In this document: piece after piece, positions 36,401-47,500 of the stretch
Layout: every line of letters begins with the position of its first letter
How positions within the stretch are numbered: the first letter of the stretch is position 1
The notes under the pieces: generated by a model
Database searches by the model: none
What the model saw: only the letters and a program-made list of their open reading frames with translations
What the model was told of the DNA's origin: nothing
From: Desmodesmus armatus
Taxonomy: Eukaryota; Chlorophyta; Chlorophyceae; Sphaeropleales; Scenedesmaceae
Assembly (NCBI GenBank): GCA_007449985.2
Contig: VIIQ02000764.1
Span: 186,001-250,000 of the forward strand
Direction: 5' to 3'
Length of the DNA: 64,000 nt
Translations under genes and position numbers: made by a program

Positions 36401-38466
36401 CGCTAGGGCCGCTACGTAGCACACCATGTCACCATGCACCTTCCCACCCGCTGTGCACAGCCACCAAGCTCAAAGGCTGTTTTGGCCCCCAAAAATAATA
36501 TTCGCCTGGACTCTCAGGCACCAGTTGCATCCTGCAATTTCACGCACCTTCATCCAGTTGAGCTTCTCCTTCAGGCCGCCGGTCATGGACTCTGAGGGCT
36601 TCTCATCGTCATCCAGAGGGTTCTTCTCGTCAAACACCTGCACACATACAGGCGGTGCTAGCAAGTTGAATGACAGCCCTGCAGCCATGCCTGGGGCTGC
36701 TGGCAATACGAAAGACAACCCTGCAGCCATGCCTATGGCTGCTGGCAACGCGATAGGCAGTCCTGCAGCCATGCCTGTGGCTGTTGGCAATGCGTAGCTG
36801 CCAAAGAAGCCACCCACAGCTGCTTCATGCCGCAAGTGGCCTGACAGCCATTTGCATGCTGCCTGGCAAACTGGCTCCCTGGCCATGCAGCACTGTGGTA
36901 CCAGCGAACCCCCAGCGCACCATATCACGCCGAAGGGATGAGACACAGTTCCGCTGCTCCCCTAGGCCTATAGACGCCTGCTGAACCTTTTCACACACCC
37001 TCAACCCCGGCCTGCTTGCTCCACGACATTATACCAAGGAGTAGTACCCGCCCGACCCTCACACAACCCCTTAGATACACACCTTGGTGTAGCCGTCCTT
37101 GAAGCCCAGCTTTGCCATTGCGCTGGGGGGCAGGGCCATGTCCTTGAAGGACTCGGGCCAGAAGCGGCCCTGGAAGGCAATGTTGTGGATGCAGAAGGCA
37201 ACCTTGGCATTCTTGAACTGGCCGCGGGGCTGGTACACATCCTTGATGAGCAGGGGCACCAGGCCAGAGTGCCAGTCGTTGGCAACGAACACGCAGTCCT
37301 CTCCGGGACCAAAGGGCAGGACCTTCACTGACTCAATGGCTGCCTTGCAGAACAGGGTGAAGCGCTTGTGGTTGTCCACATAGTCGGCACCGGAGCGGGC
37401 ACCGTACAGCTTGCTGCCAGTCTTGCCCCACACGCGGGCCAGGAACCTGCAAATGAAATTGTGAAGCGCTTGTGAGCACCACCGACAGGCGCAGAAGCAC
37501 CAGGCTGTAGGCTGGCAGCAGCAGATAGCACATGGGTGCTGCTGAGTGCTACAGCTTGCTGTTGGCGTTAGCCATGGAAGCGCCTTCCAGAGCTCAGCAG
37601 CTGTACAGCATGAGAAGCTGCCGAATATACTCACCAAGGGTGGTCGATGAACACACGGTGCACGCCATTCTTGATGGCGTGGAAGAAGCGCACTGACTCG
37701 CCATCAACATTGACCACCACGGAGGTGTCCCAGCAGTCGGAATACTGGTCGTAACTGCAAACATGTAAACACACGAAACTTGTCAGGGGGTCTCGAGGCC
37801 AGTGCTGCATAGATCGCGTTGTAGACTTGAGCGATCGTGGACGAACAAGCCAAGGAGCTGCCATTCGAATCTTACCGTGGGGCAATGGTGATGACCTTGT
37901 GTCCCCTGCAAACAAAAGAAAGGGATGGTCAGACGAGTCCGAAGGAAGAACTGCACCAGGTACCTTGGTCGTGCTGCCTCGGTGAGGGGGAGCACAATCC
38001 CACCCCATGCCCGCACCTCTTTGCCAGCTCGACGGGCAGTCCACCGACAACATCACCCAGGCCGCCAGTCTTGGACCATGGTGACACCTGCACCGCACCA
38101 GACAGCTCTCAGTCAGGACTCACACCCAAGCCATCACAACCCCTCAGGGCCATGGTACATGCACACTGGCACGTTGCCAAGAAGGACCAGCGTAATAAGA
38201 CATACCTCAGCAGACACGAAAACAACGTTGAGAGGCGTGGCAGGGCCAGGAGCGCTCACACCATTGCCGATGGCATTCACAACGACGCTGCGCTGCTCTG
38301 CTGTCTGAGCTGCACCGGCAACGTGCTTCAGGCCTGCACCCATGGCCTTCTGTGCTGGCGCGCGGACCATCAGAGGCCTGCTGGATGCTGCCAGTGGGGT
38401 TGCCATCATCTTGGTGCCCTTTGCTGCCTGGCGAGACGCAAGCTGTTGCTGCATTTGGAGCTGCAT
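33465..38466 (-). CDS. GBSS1: Granule-bound starch synthase (GT5), with one-base deletion in exon 7
   Basis: Transfers glucose from ADP-glucose to growing alpha-1,4-glucan (amylose) inside the plastid starch granule. Exons, 5' to 3': 38466-38206, 38087-38017, 37905-37876, 37754-37635, 37446-37083, 36637-36548, 35807-35705, 35195-34964, 34671-34487, 34242-34050, 33653-33465; all junctions are GT-AG and in phase except exon 7. Residues 1-~75 form an Ala/Ser/Arg-rich transit peptide. The catalytic domain starts at [20 protein letters not shown], so the GT5 KTGGL ADP-glucose-binding motif is present. The C-terminal GT-B half contains [27 protein letters not shown] and the second STGGL motif. Exon 7 is 103 bp but needs 104: only four C where five are required for VSPNYASE. 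With that base the protein is ~612 residues. The long C-terminal extension known from Chlamydomonas STA2 is absent. Confidence 0.93.
35563..35731. repeat. Duplicated 3' edge of GBSS exon 7 with its splice donor
   Basis: The sequence 35699-35731 (end of exon 7 plus donor; forward-strand reading CAGTCACCTGATGTACTTGTCC...) is repeated at 35563-35595 inside the following intron, with one difference visible (CCACGCC/CCACACC). The ~136-bp interval between them also repeats in part (AGAGCCCC.CCACTGC). Confidence 0.88.
36671..36797. repeat. 45-bp minisatellite, three copies, in a GBSS intron
   Basis: Three units of CCTGCAGCCATGCCTRKGGCTGYTGGCAA plus a variable spacer lie in the intron between GBSS exons 5 and 6. 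The unit length is a multiple of three, so it stays open on the plus strand. I consider this coincidental. Confidence 0.85.
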
Positions 38467-38849
38467 CTTGAGTTGCTGATATGTGAAAGCAACACGTCAG
38501 GGGTAAAGGTGCCGCTGAGAGGGCGGGCATGGGCCATAATACGATAGTTTGCCCACCCAAAACCCGGGTGGTATGAGCGCAGGTTGGTGCTTCATTGCAT
38601 TTAATGGGTCTTGGAAATCACCGTCAACTCTACCAATGCAACCGCATTATCCCAGGGCCTCAGTGTGCCGGATGGCCAAGATATCAGGATGGCGCTAACG
38701 TATCATTTTCAGTGGTCTCTGATCGATGTTTCACAGGTCGCACTGGTTTTTTGAAAACACCAATTACCATTTGAGAACCAGCCTCAGCGCTGCGGAACGC
38801 TTCTGGTGACTTGCTTGCTACTGCCAGTGGCCCACTAGCCTGCACACTG

Positions 38850-39420
38850 CTACTGCTTCTGCTCACAGTGTGGCCGCACGAGCACGTATGCAGACCAACT
38901 GCTGGTAGCTGGCTCCACCTGCAGCGCAGAAGTGGCTGTGCGGGACTGCGCCAGCTGCACGCCCGTAACAGTGCCACCTGCGAGAGTCAGGCAGGACACA
39001 ACACAGCACAGGCACATACAGAGAGGTCAGCCATGCTCCCAATGAACTAACTATTGCTGCTGCTGTAGCCACATATTTACAGTCAAATTCATCACCTCCA
39101 GCACACATCCAGCATCCCACCACACCCACCTTCGCCTTGCAGCTTCATCACCACATGGCAGCGAGCCAAGCCTGCAGCAGCTGCCTCTGCGCCCCCCTTG
39201 ACCTTGAACGCTGCCACCACCACTCCAGCCCCGCCCTGCCCCACGGTGCCCAGCGGCCAGCGCAGCATAGACTGGCTGGCAGACCAGAAGGCACCCTGGG
39301 GGGCCACCCTCCTCGGTGCAGCAAAGCCAGGTGGAACGTAGAGGTCCACCACAAGGTCTGCTCACCACGCCAGCAACAGGACAACACAGCAGCAGCAGCA
39401 GCAACGGCAGCAGCAGCAGC

Positions 39421-39459
<39 letters not shown>

Positions 39460-42400
39460 CTGAATCTTAGCAGCACGAGGAAGGCCATGTTCAGCACGAC
39501 TGAGGAAGCACTGCCGCTTAGACACTGTAGATGAAATACCAACTGTTTTGAGTACAGGCATTCTGTTGTTGCACTTTTTGGCCATGTCTGTCGCCTTCAC
39601 CAGGCACATGCACTGGTACCTCTCGCTACGCGAGCAAGACACAGCGCATGGGATGGCTGCAAGGTTACAGCAAAGCATACCCACTTAGCTGCCTGCACCC
39701 AATCCCCAGCACAGACCGGTGGTTTCCCTGCACACACAGCCTGGCTTACCCTTGACCGGCTGCTTGAGCTCCCTTGGCACATGCCACTGCAGCGACAGCA
39801 GCGCAACTGCCTCCTTCTTCCTGTGAGCCACCAACCCCGCTGTCATGCGCGCCATCAGCGGCAACACATCGTAGCTGGCAGGCAGGTTGTACTGCAGCAG
39901 CACAGCCAACATGACGCAGGGACACACAGCAGTACACATGGCAGGCCGTCAGCTGTTTGATGCAGTAGGTGCACATTGCCTTAGGAAAAACAAAGCAGCC
40001 AGCCAACTCTCTGACTGGGGTACACATCTGAGGTGTGGGGCTGCAGCACATGACGCTGTTAGGCACGCTTTCAACACGATCCAGCAGCAGCAGCGGGAGC
40101 AGCAGCAGGCTTACCTCCAACAGCGGCGCAACAGCAGGCAATGGGCTGAGAGTGTCTGCCAGGAATGAGCCCAGCACAGGCCCATGCTTGGTGCCCTTGT
40201 CAGCAGCCAGGCAGCACTTCAGTGCTGTGCACAGTAGGGCATCAGCACCCTCTGGAGCCTGCCGCATAGGAGTAAGGGGGCAACCAACAGAATGTTGACG
40301 CCTTGATGTTGTCAAAAGCAACACGGTGGGGCCCCTTGCTGGTGACAGGTACATGCATGCAGCCGCACCTTTGCCCTAAGAGAACCGCCCACTGCCCATC
40401 CCACAGGTGAAGCCATGCGTCTTCGTTCCAGCAAACCAAGCACCACACGCATGCACTGCACAACTGCCCTTCTGTTTCCAGCAGGCTGCACACACAGGAC
40501 TATGACAATGTTGATGTCCCTCAAGAAACTGCTTGCATGTGCTTGACATGTTGACTACATACAAGCAACACATGTATCCTCCATGCCAACACACCTGTAG
40601 CTTGAAGGGAGTGCTGCCAGCAAGAGCCTTGGCCTCTGGTGCTGCCCACTTGACCACACCCAGCAGTCCTGCGCGCACAATCTTGCTGCCCACAACCTCC
40701 ACCTGCCAGGACTCCCGTAGGTGTAACGGCGGCCCCTGCATGGGCCGTGCCACAGCACATTCCGGACACACACGGGCTTCACTCTGTCATGCTTCGCAAA
40801 CGACCATTTTATGGCTCGACCAGAGTGGTTGCGCATCCTGCTGTGCATAGGAAGCAGCTCCACGTTGCCCTGCCTGACAGGGTTGACAAGACCGACAGCG
40901 GGATCACCTCATACACAGGGATCCTAATACACACAGGTACCACCACCACTGTGCATGCTGCCTGGATGGCTGGCAACCTCCCCAACTGTCTGCACAGTCA
41001 CCAGCTGGCCAACTGCACAGGCCGCCTTGGTGTCACATCCTCAATTTACAGTGAAGGGTGTAGTTGGAGGCGGCAGGTGTGTCCGCAGCACAGCAACAGC
41101 CCCTCAAGACCGAGGGTGCATGCTGGTGACAGCTAGGTAGCAATGCTGCGTGAGCGCACCTTGTACTGCAGCAGCGCTGATGGCTGCGACTGTGGCTGCT
41201 GCTGCTCCTCCTCAAAGTTGGCCCACTCCCTGCACCCTCACAAATACACGAATATGTTGAAGCATACCTTACGTTTGTGCTGAATGGTGCGCACGTGGGG
41301 ATAATTTGCTGGGTGCGCTGCCCCACTGTGCATGTGGCTCTTGAGGCTGTCACTGGTGATGCCACCACAAGGCTTGTCTGACACTCCTGCCGCTGTTGGT
41401 GCTTCTGGGCAGTGCTGGTACTGGTTGTAAGCAAGTTGAAAAGCAGCAGAGCATACAGTGCCCAAGCAACAGGCCAGGTGGTGGGTTTGTCTGACTGACT
41501 GACACAAACACAGAAGGCTCACCCTGTTTTCTCCTCCTGCTTTTGCTCTTGCTGCTCCTCCTGCAGGCATCACATGAGCAAACATGCACAACTGTGCTGC
41601 ACTGCCACCCCAGCACAACGTTTGTGATAGGTAATTTCGCACATCAACAGGGGCCATGTAGCAGGCCGCTCACACACAGTAGCAGCACCAGGGACCAAAC
41701 CAATGATGCACAACACATCCAGCACACTCCCTGCACTCACCAGCAGCGGCAGTGCGGCGCTCTGCTGCTGTTTTGGCACCAGCAGCGGCCTGTCTGGTGC
41801 TGGCAGCTCAGGCAGCTGGTAGGTGGGTGTGTTGACATGGATGGACGTGAGTTCACCGGGCGCTGCAAAGGAGAAGCGGCTGTGGTCGTGGAAGGGCTGA
41901 GGCACGCGCCTGCGTCATGCAAGACACACAGCAGCAAAAGCACAGTACATTATAGGAATAGGAACAGTCCCAGGTGCAGTCGGCTCCATCTAAAGCCATC
42001 ACCTATAGGAGGTCCAACCCCACACAACTCGGTGCCGAAGGCATTGGTGTGTTTGGAGTGCACGCGTTCCTACCCGAGTGATGGGGCCCCAGTACCAGCT
42101 TCACGCTTGTCCGACAAATTGTTTCGTTAAGCATGCAGGGAAACAGTGCTTCTGCGTACGGTGCAGGCTTGCGTCCAAAGCCGCTGTGGATTCAACAACA
42201 GCTGTGGCGGCTACACAATCCGACGCAGCAGCAAGGCCAATACCACACACTGCTTTGCATTGTCACCAACACCAGCTAGAATTGCAGGCAGCGATAGCCT
42301 GCACAAGCCCACATTCAATGGAGAGCCCACTTGGATTTTTTCACCCACCACAACCCCCTGTCCCCACAGATACACACCCAAAATCAGAGCCTGTCCACAC

Positions 42401-44192
42401 CAGGCCCCCCTTTCCCCACGAGTGAGCACCCTGCCCACAAACCACAATCCTCCCAAGCTCCCAGCAAGTGTGCCGCTCTCACACACACACACACACTCCA
42501 TGGTTTGCCTATCCTTGTAGGACTGTGCTTGTGCCTGACAGAGTTGCTTGCACGTGACTCGCATGTGCGCTATATGCTAGCTACACATGTAGAGCATGCT
42601 GTATGCGTACGCACCGTGTGATCTGCCTGAACTGCCCAGCACCTGCTGCCTGCAGCTCTGCCTGCTGCCGCGCCTTGCGTGCCTTCTGCCCATCTGGCGA
42701 CAGGCTGTCCAGCACACTGTTGGCCTCCATCACAGCACCGATCAGGTCAAGGCTGCCGCGGTTGACCAACGCATCAACAGACAGATACACCTGGGGGCAG
42801 GCAGGACCGGCCAGCAGGCAGGCAGACACAGTGACACCAAACGCACAACACATTATTATTGTGCTGGCAGGTGTCTCTACGCACAAGAACTGTAGCACGC
42901 AGAGCTTCAGCTGCCCAGATGACAGAGGCACACAACAGGATGCATTGCTCTGCCAGCGCAGTGTGGTCCTCTGCAGCTGCATCCACAAGCCTGACTGCCA
43001 CGACGCCTGAAGGTGCAGTCCTGTTACTGTCGCTCCCACTTCAATGCCCATGTGCCTGCTTGCTACCAGAGGAACCTAGCTGCGAGGATGTGTGTGTGGT
43101 CAACACTCACGCCCCATACACACACCTGTGCATACTTCTTGATCACTCTTTCTGGTGTGATCTCCACACTCTTCAGCTCAGCCACCAGCAGCCGACTGAT
43201 GGCAGCCACTAGGTTGAGGTTGGAGAACACGTTTGCATGGGAGCGGCTGACCACTATCACCAGCACACCGTGCAGCAGCCGGTACACAACAGCATACCTG
43301 CAGGACACACCAGCACAGCATGCGCAAAGCATGTTCAGCAGCGTACTGAAAGTACCAACCAGAACTGCATGTTGCATATCGTGTTGCCTTATGGTGGCAC
43401 ACACATTGCTGCAGTCGTCCTCCTTGATGGATGTGAAACGCATAGGGTTCCAAGCAACATGCACAAAGTGTCAGGCGCTGTTGACCTGTCATGTTGGCGC
43501 GCATCAACAGCTGCACCGGTTGTTGCTGCCTGCTGCACCTTGAAATGTCAGTGGTCCATCCAACAAGTCAAGGCAAACGCTGCTCACCGGTTGCCCAGCA
43601 CCCGTAGGTGGCCACATGCCAGCGAGCGCTGCACCCCAACCCTGCAAGCCAATACCAGCACGGCAGCAGGGCAGCATTGCTAACTCCAAGCGTTGATGCA
43701 GTGGCTGACGTGCTGCGACAGTCCTGCCAAGCACGAGACGCCTCCATGCTGCTGCCACAACCTGTGCCCCTCAGCTCTGAGCGTCATCGGCTGTGTCCTC
43801 CCATCAGATTGGCTCTAGTACTCTACCACCAGTACTGTTGCCCAGGCCTGGTCTGCAGCTGAAAGCTGCATGGTGGCGCTTTGTGTGGCCTGTGCTGCAT
43901 GATCGACTTGACCAGGCAGCAAGGCCCACAGACAAGGGCTCACCCTATGTCCAGCAGCTCAGTGCTGGAAGGCAGGTCCCCATCAAGGACAGCTGCGACC
44001 TCTGCTGCTGCTTGCGTGACGGTCTTTGCATCCAAGCCATGTCTGTTCCGAAGATACAAACATCAAGGTGAGCGGGCTGAGCTAGCAAGCAGAGGGCACT
44101 GCTTGCATTTGGGCTCCAACTCACAGTTGCACCAGCAAGTTCCTGCCCCTCCTCGCCCGCAGCACTACTCCTACATCACTGCCAAACACCAT
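38850..44192 (-). CDS. TML: TSET/TPLATE complex muniscin-like subunit (TML, TCUP)
   Basis: Subunit of the TSET (TPLATE) adaptor complex that acts with clathrin in plasma-membrane endocytosis. Exons, 5' to 3': 44192-44125, 44042-43944, 43641-43588, 43297-43126, 42790-42615, 41909-41741, 41560-41523, 41229-41160, 40702-40595, 40258-40115, 39891-39750, 39357-39130, 38977-38850; every junction is GT-AG and in phase, giving 531 residues. The longin-like N-terminal part (RYAVVYRLLHGVLVIVVSR, SVEITPERVIKKYAQVYLSV) matches, from memory, the Arabidopsis TML segment with RYRVVYRLVNGIYVLGV and KLGRKYAEVYMALD. A Gln/Glu linker encoded by exons 6-8 separates it from a mu-homology-like C-terminal half (SKIVRAGLLGVVKWAAPE, VVDLYVPPGFAAP). 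The first exon is least certain. It diverges from the DnaJ gene with 338 bp between start codons. Confidence 0.78.
39384..39457. repeat. (CAG)n-rich microsatellite in a TML intron
   Basis: Interrupted CAG/CGG trinucleotide run inside the intron between TML exons at 39891-39750 and 39357-39130. It is not translated in the model. Confidence 0.9.
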
Positions 44193-44530
44193 GTCCAGGT
44201 ATCTTCAGAGACGTCCCTGCATGGATTTCGTGGTTGCCTTGCTTGATGTATGTTGTGCAGATCACCACTCTCTGATCAACTTGACAAGTTCTTTCTGCCA
44301 ACGAACCCTGTGTACAGATTTTGCGAGAGAAAACTTGTGCACTGCATCTAGCTGACCTCTCGTGAGTCTCTGTCAGGGACTGAGTCTCATGTTCATGTTC
44401 AACAGTAGTCATCCACAACTACCACATGCACTGACAACTCGAGTGTTCGCTGCAGGATTGCTGAGCCAGAGTCACTTTTGTGAGCTAAGCCACCTCGACA
44501 CACGTACAACTCCTCCTCTGACATGGAGCC
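44193..44530. promoter_or_regulatory. Divergent promoter interval between TML and DnaJ
   Basis: Only 338 bp separate the two divergent start codons, so both promoters and 5' UTRs must lie here unless an upstream non-coding exon exists. I see no named element. The assignment is positional. Confidence 0.45.
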
Positions 44531-47500
44531 ATGAACAGCCTATCTGCAGCAGCAGCACAAACAGCGGCTTGGTGTGTATGCCCCAGGCACAGTGCTAGGC
44601 TCCCAGCCAGACCTCGAAGCTGTTGCATAGTCAATACATCCCTATACGACGTTCTTGGTGTGACCAGCTCAGCTAGTACTAGCGAGATCCGCAGTGCATA
44701 CAGGCGGTTAGCAGCAAGGTACCACCCCGACGTCAACTCCTCCCGGGTGGCCCACGATACGTTCCAGGTGCAAAGGTCGAAGCAGCAGTTGCATCAGACA
44801 TGCGGACTTCCTCAGCAAAGAGGTTCCAGCTGAGCAGGCCTTTGTCCTGGCATGCTGTGGCCGTCACCTCACAATCACAAATCGCATGGGAGCATCACCT
44901 GCAGTGACAGCAGCAGCAAGCTTGCAGGTGGTGCAGGTGAAGACATCCTCGTGCTGGCTGCTGCTTGACACCATCAAGCTGCTTGCACACAATTTTACTT
45001 CCACGCAGGCCCTGAACTTAGCAGCTGAGGTACTGACGTCAGAGTCTCTCAGGGAGGAGTATGACAGCCAAGGGACTGCAGCATTACCAGGCAGCCGATA
45101 CAGGTCCTTGCTTGATTTTCTGAAACAAGGTACAAGCAGGGCTAGCTAGCACTTGGGTCATGCGATATGTCTGCCAATCAGCACGAAAGGCAGTTGCCAG
45201 CCATGCATGCACTACTGCCACAGCAGCCACTCCACGGGCGCAGCAGCTTCAGAGCCGGGCGTGACAAGCAGGTGGTGTTGTAAAAACCTTGACAGTCGCA
45301 GCCAACAGCAATGGCATGACCCAGCTGTTCATAAGGGCTGCTCCCGTACTGCACACACAATGGACATGCAAGCAGCACGTGTACTGACAAAGCCGAATGT
45401 GCCTGCCATGCTTGGTCAACTCCCTCCAGCAGGCAACCGTACCCTGCAGCCCGAATTCGTAAAACTTTTTTTGGCAAGTTGCCTCCATGCGCACTCTTGT
45501 GTTTGTGCCTTCCTCCCCTCTGTCTGCACGCGTTGCTTGGCACTATTCCTGCAGCACGCACCCAGGGAGTGTCAGCAGTACTTGGAGAGCCTGGCGGCGA
45601 CTTGAGCACAGTGTTAGGCTTAGCATTCAACGAGGCTGTCACCGGCTCCGCCGCAACAGTCACGCTGGATGTGCTGGGGCCCTGCCCTGATTGCCAGGTG
45701 CGTGGCAGGCGGCACATACGCAATGCTGCTGCATGTCTGCATACGGGCACTGCCATGCAGGCAGACACCACCAAACAGATTGGAACCCATAGCAAACAGA
45801 CTACCAGTACTGAACTCTTTGTGTTGGGGGCGGGGTATCAGCTGCTGTGTAGTTTCCTGTCCATGCATGCCCCTGTACACGTTGATCAGCACAGTCTAGG
45901 GCAGATGAGGCACCCCCCCCCCCCCCCGCACGCTATTGCTTTGCAGGGCTCAGGGTTTGATGCTCTCACGACAGCAGTCGACTGCAGGGTGTGCAGAGGC
46001 AGCGGGGAGATCATGGTGCGTCACTGGAGCCCTGACAGCAGCAGCAGTGACAGCGACAGCAGCGGCAGCAGCAGCAGCAGCAGTGCCGGCATCGGCATGT
46101 TGACAATACCCCGCAGCTGCCCTGCTTGCCGAGGCAGTGGTAGGGATGATCAGCAGCAGTGTCAACGGTGAGGGGCAGGACTGTTGATGTAGATGGCGTC
46201 TGCAGCTGCACGCGGGGGGGGGGGGGTATATGGGTATGCGTGGCCCGAAGTACGTGTACAGGCAGTATGCCAGGACACAGAGCAGCAGAAGTCCGCGTGA
46301 GTGCCACACTGAGTGCCGCATTCCGGATGTCTTACTTATCCCGTACGCGTTGATATTTGGTGTGTGTGTAGCTTGACAGAAACACAGAATGCAGCAGAGC
46401 TGGTGACGTCACTGTCTACAGCATGGGTGCAGACCTGCAGCGGCCGGCGCCAAAGGCTGTACGGCTGCGACCTACAGCCTCAGCAGCAGCGGATGCACGG
46501 CCTCCTGCCACAGGCACTGTAGGCTGCGGGTGCAGTGCGCGCGCCACCGAATGGGCCAGCCGGTATCCTGAAGATTGCATCGAGCCGCAAACAAACCTAT
46601 GTCACATGCTGCCCCGGCGTTTGAGACCACAGTTCGCCTCCTCCTTTTGGTCGTATGCTTGCGTTCTGCATCGTGCTGCTGCTGCAGTTGTGAGGGTGAG
46701 GGGCGGGTGCAGCTGCTCTTTGATTGTCCGCTTGTGTTGTGCAGGGGCCGGTGCAGGTGCTTTGACAACGGTGGTTTGTGTTGTACTGCTGACGCAGGTG
46801 TGGGGGTGAGGGGCGGGTGCAGCTGCGCCGCAAGGTGCGGTTTAGGGTGCCCGCCGGCGTGGCAGATGGCCAAGTGCTGCGGGTGAAGGGCCAGGGGCAC
46901 AGCGGGAAGTATGGCGGCGCTCCCGGCGACCTGCTGGTCAAGCTACAGGTGAGAGGGAGCATTACGGCAGCGGATGCTTGCACTGCTGGTGGTGTGATTT
47001 CACCCATCGACGCCTAGTGCAGCAGGGAGTTTTGGGGGAAGAAAATGTTACACGCAGACACATTCGCCACACATCAATGGCATTGCCTGCCAGGGTTGAA
47101 CCGGTTGAAACACTAAGGTGGGGAAAAACCCCGATCCCCGTCAGTGGTTTGCACCACCTACACCAGATAGTAGCCTGATTCAAAGCAAGACAGCAAAGGA
47201 GACTTCATTGACATCCTGAGGCAACACGACAACCTTGTGCAGAAGTGGGAAGCAAACAGCTAGGATCCAGCGGGCAGCAGCACCAAGAAATACCCCTTGT
47301 CAGATCAGATACCCAACGTCAGCCCAAGAAGGCGCGCCCGGCGCACTTTCATCTTGTACAGAGTGTATGCCAACGCAGACTGCTCTCCATGTTGAAACAC
47401 TGATCGCACACATTCAGGGTCGTCCAGTACCACAGCATCAGACAGGGGGAAGGCTGGGCAAGCGGCGCGCAAATCATCGTAAACAGGGCACTCCAACAGG

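Noticed and set aside
39051..39542. Poly-Leu open frame over the CAG repeat
   Set aside because: An antisense reading of a microsatellite inside a TML intron; the real TML exon lies at 39357-39130 in another frame.
47090..47112. GGTTCAACCC resembling a tRNA B-box on the minus strand
   Set aside because: No A-box, no cloverleaf, and it lies in the likely LINE 3' UTR.
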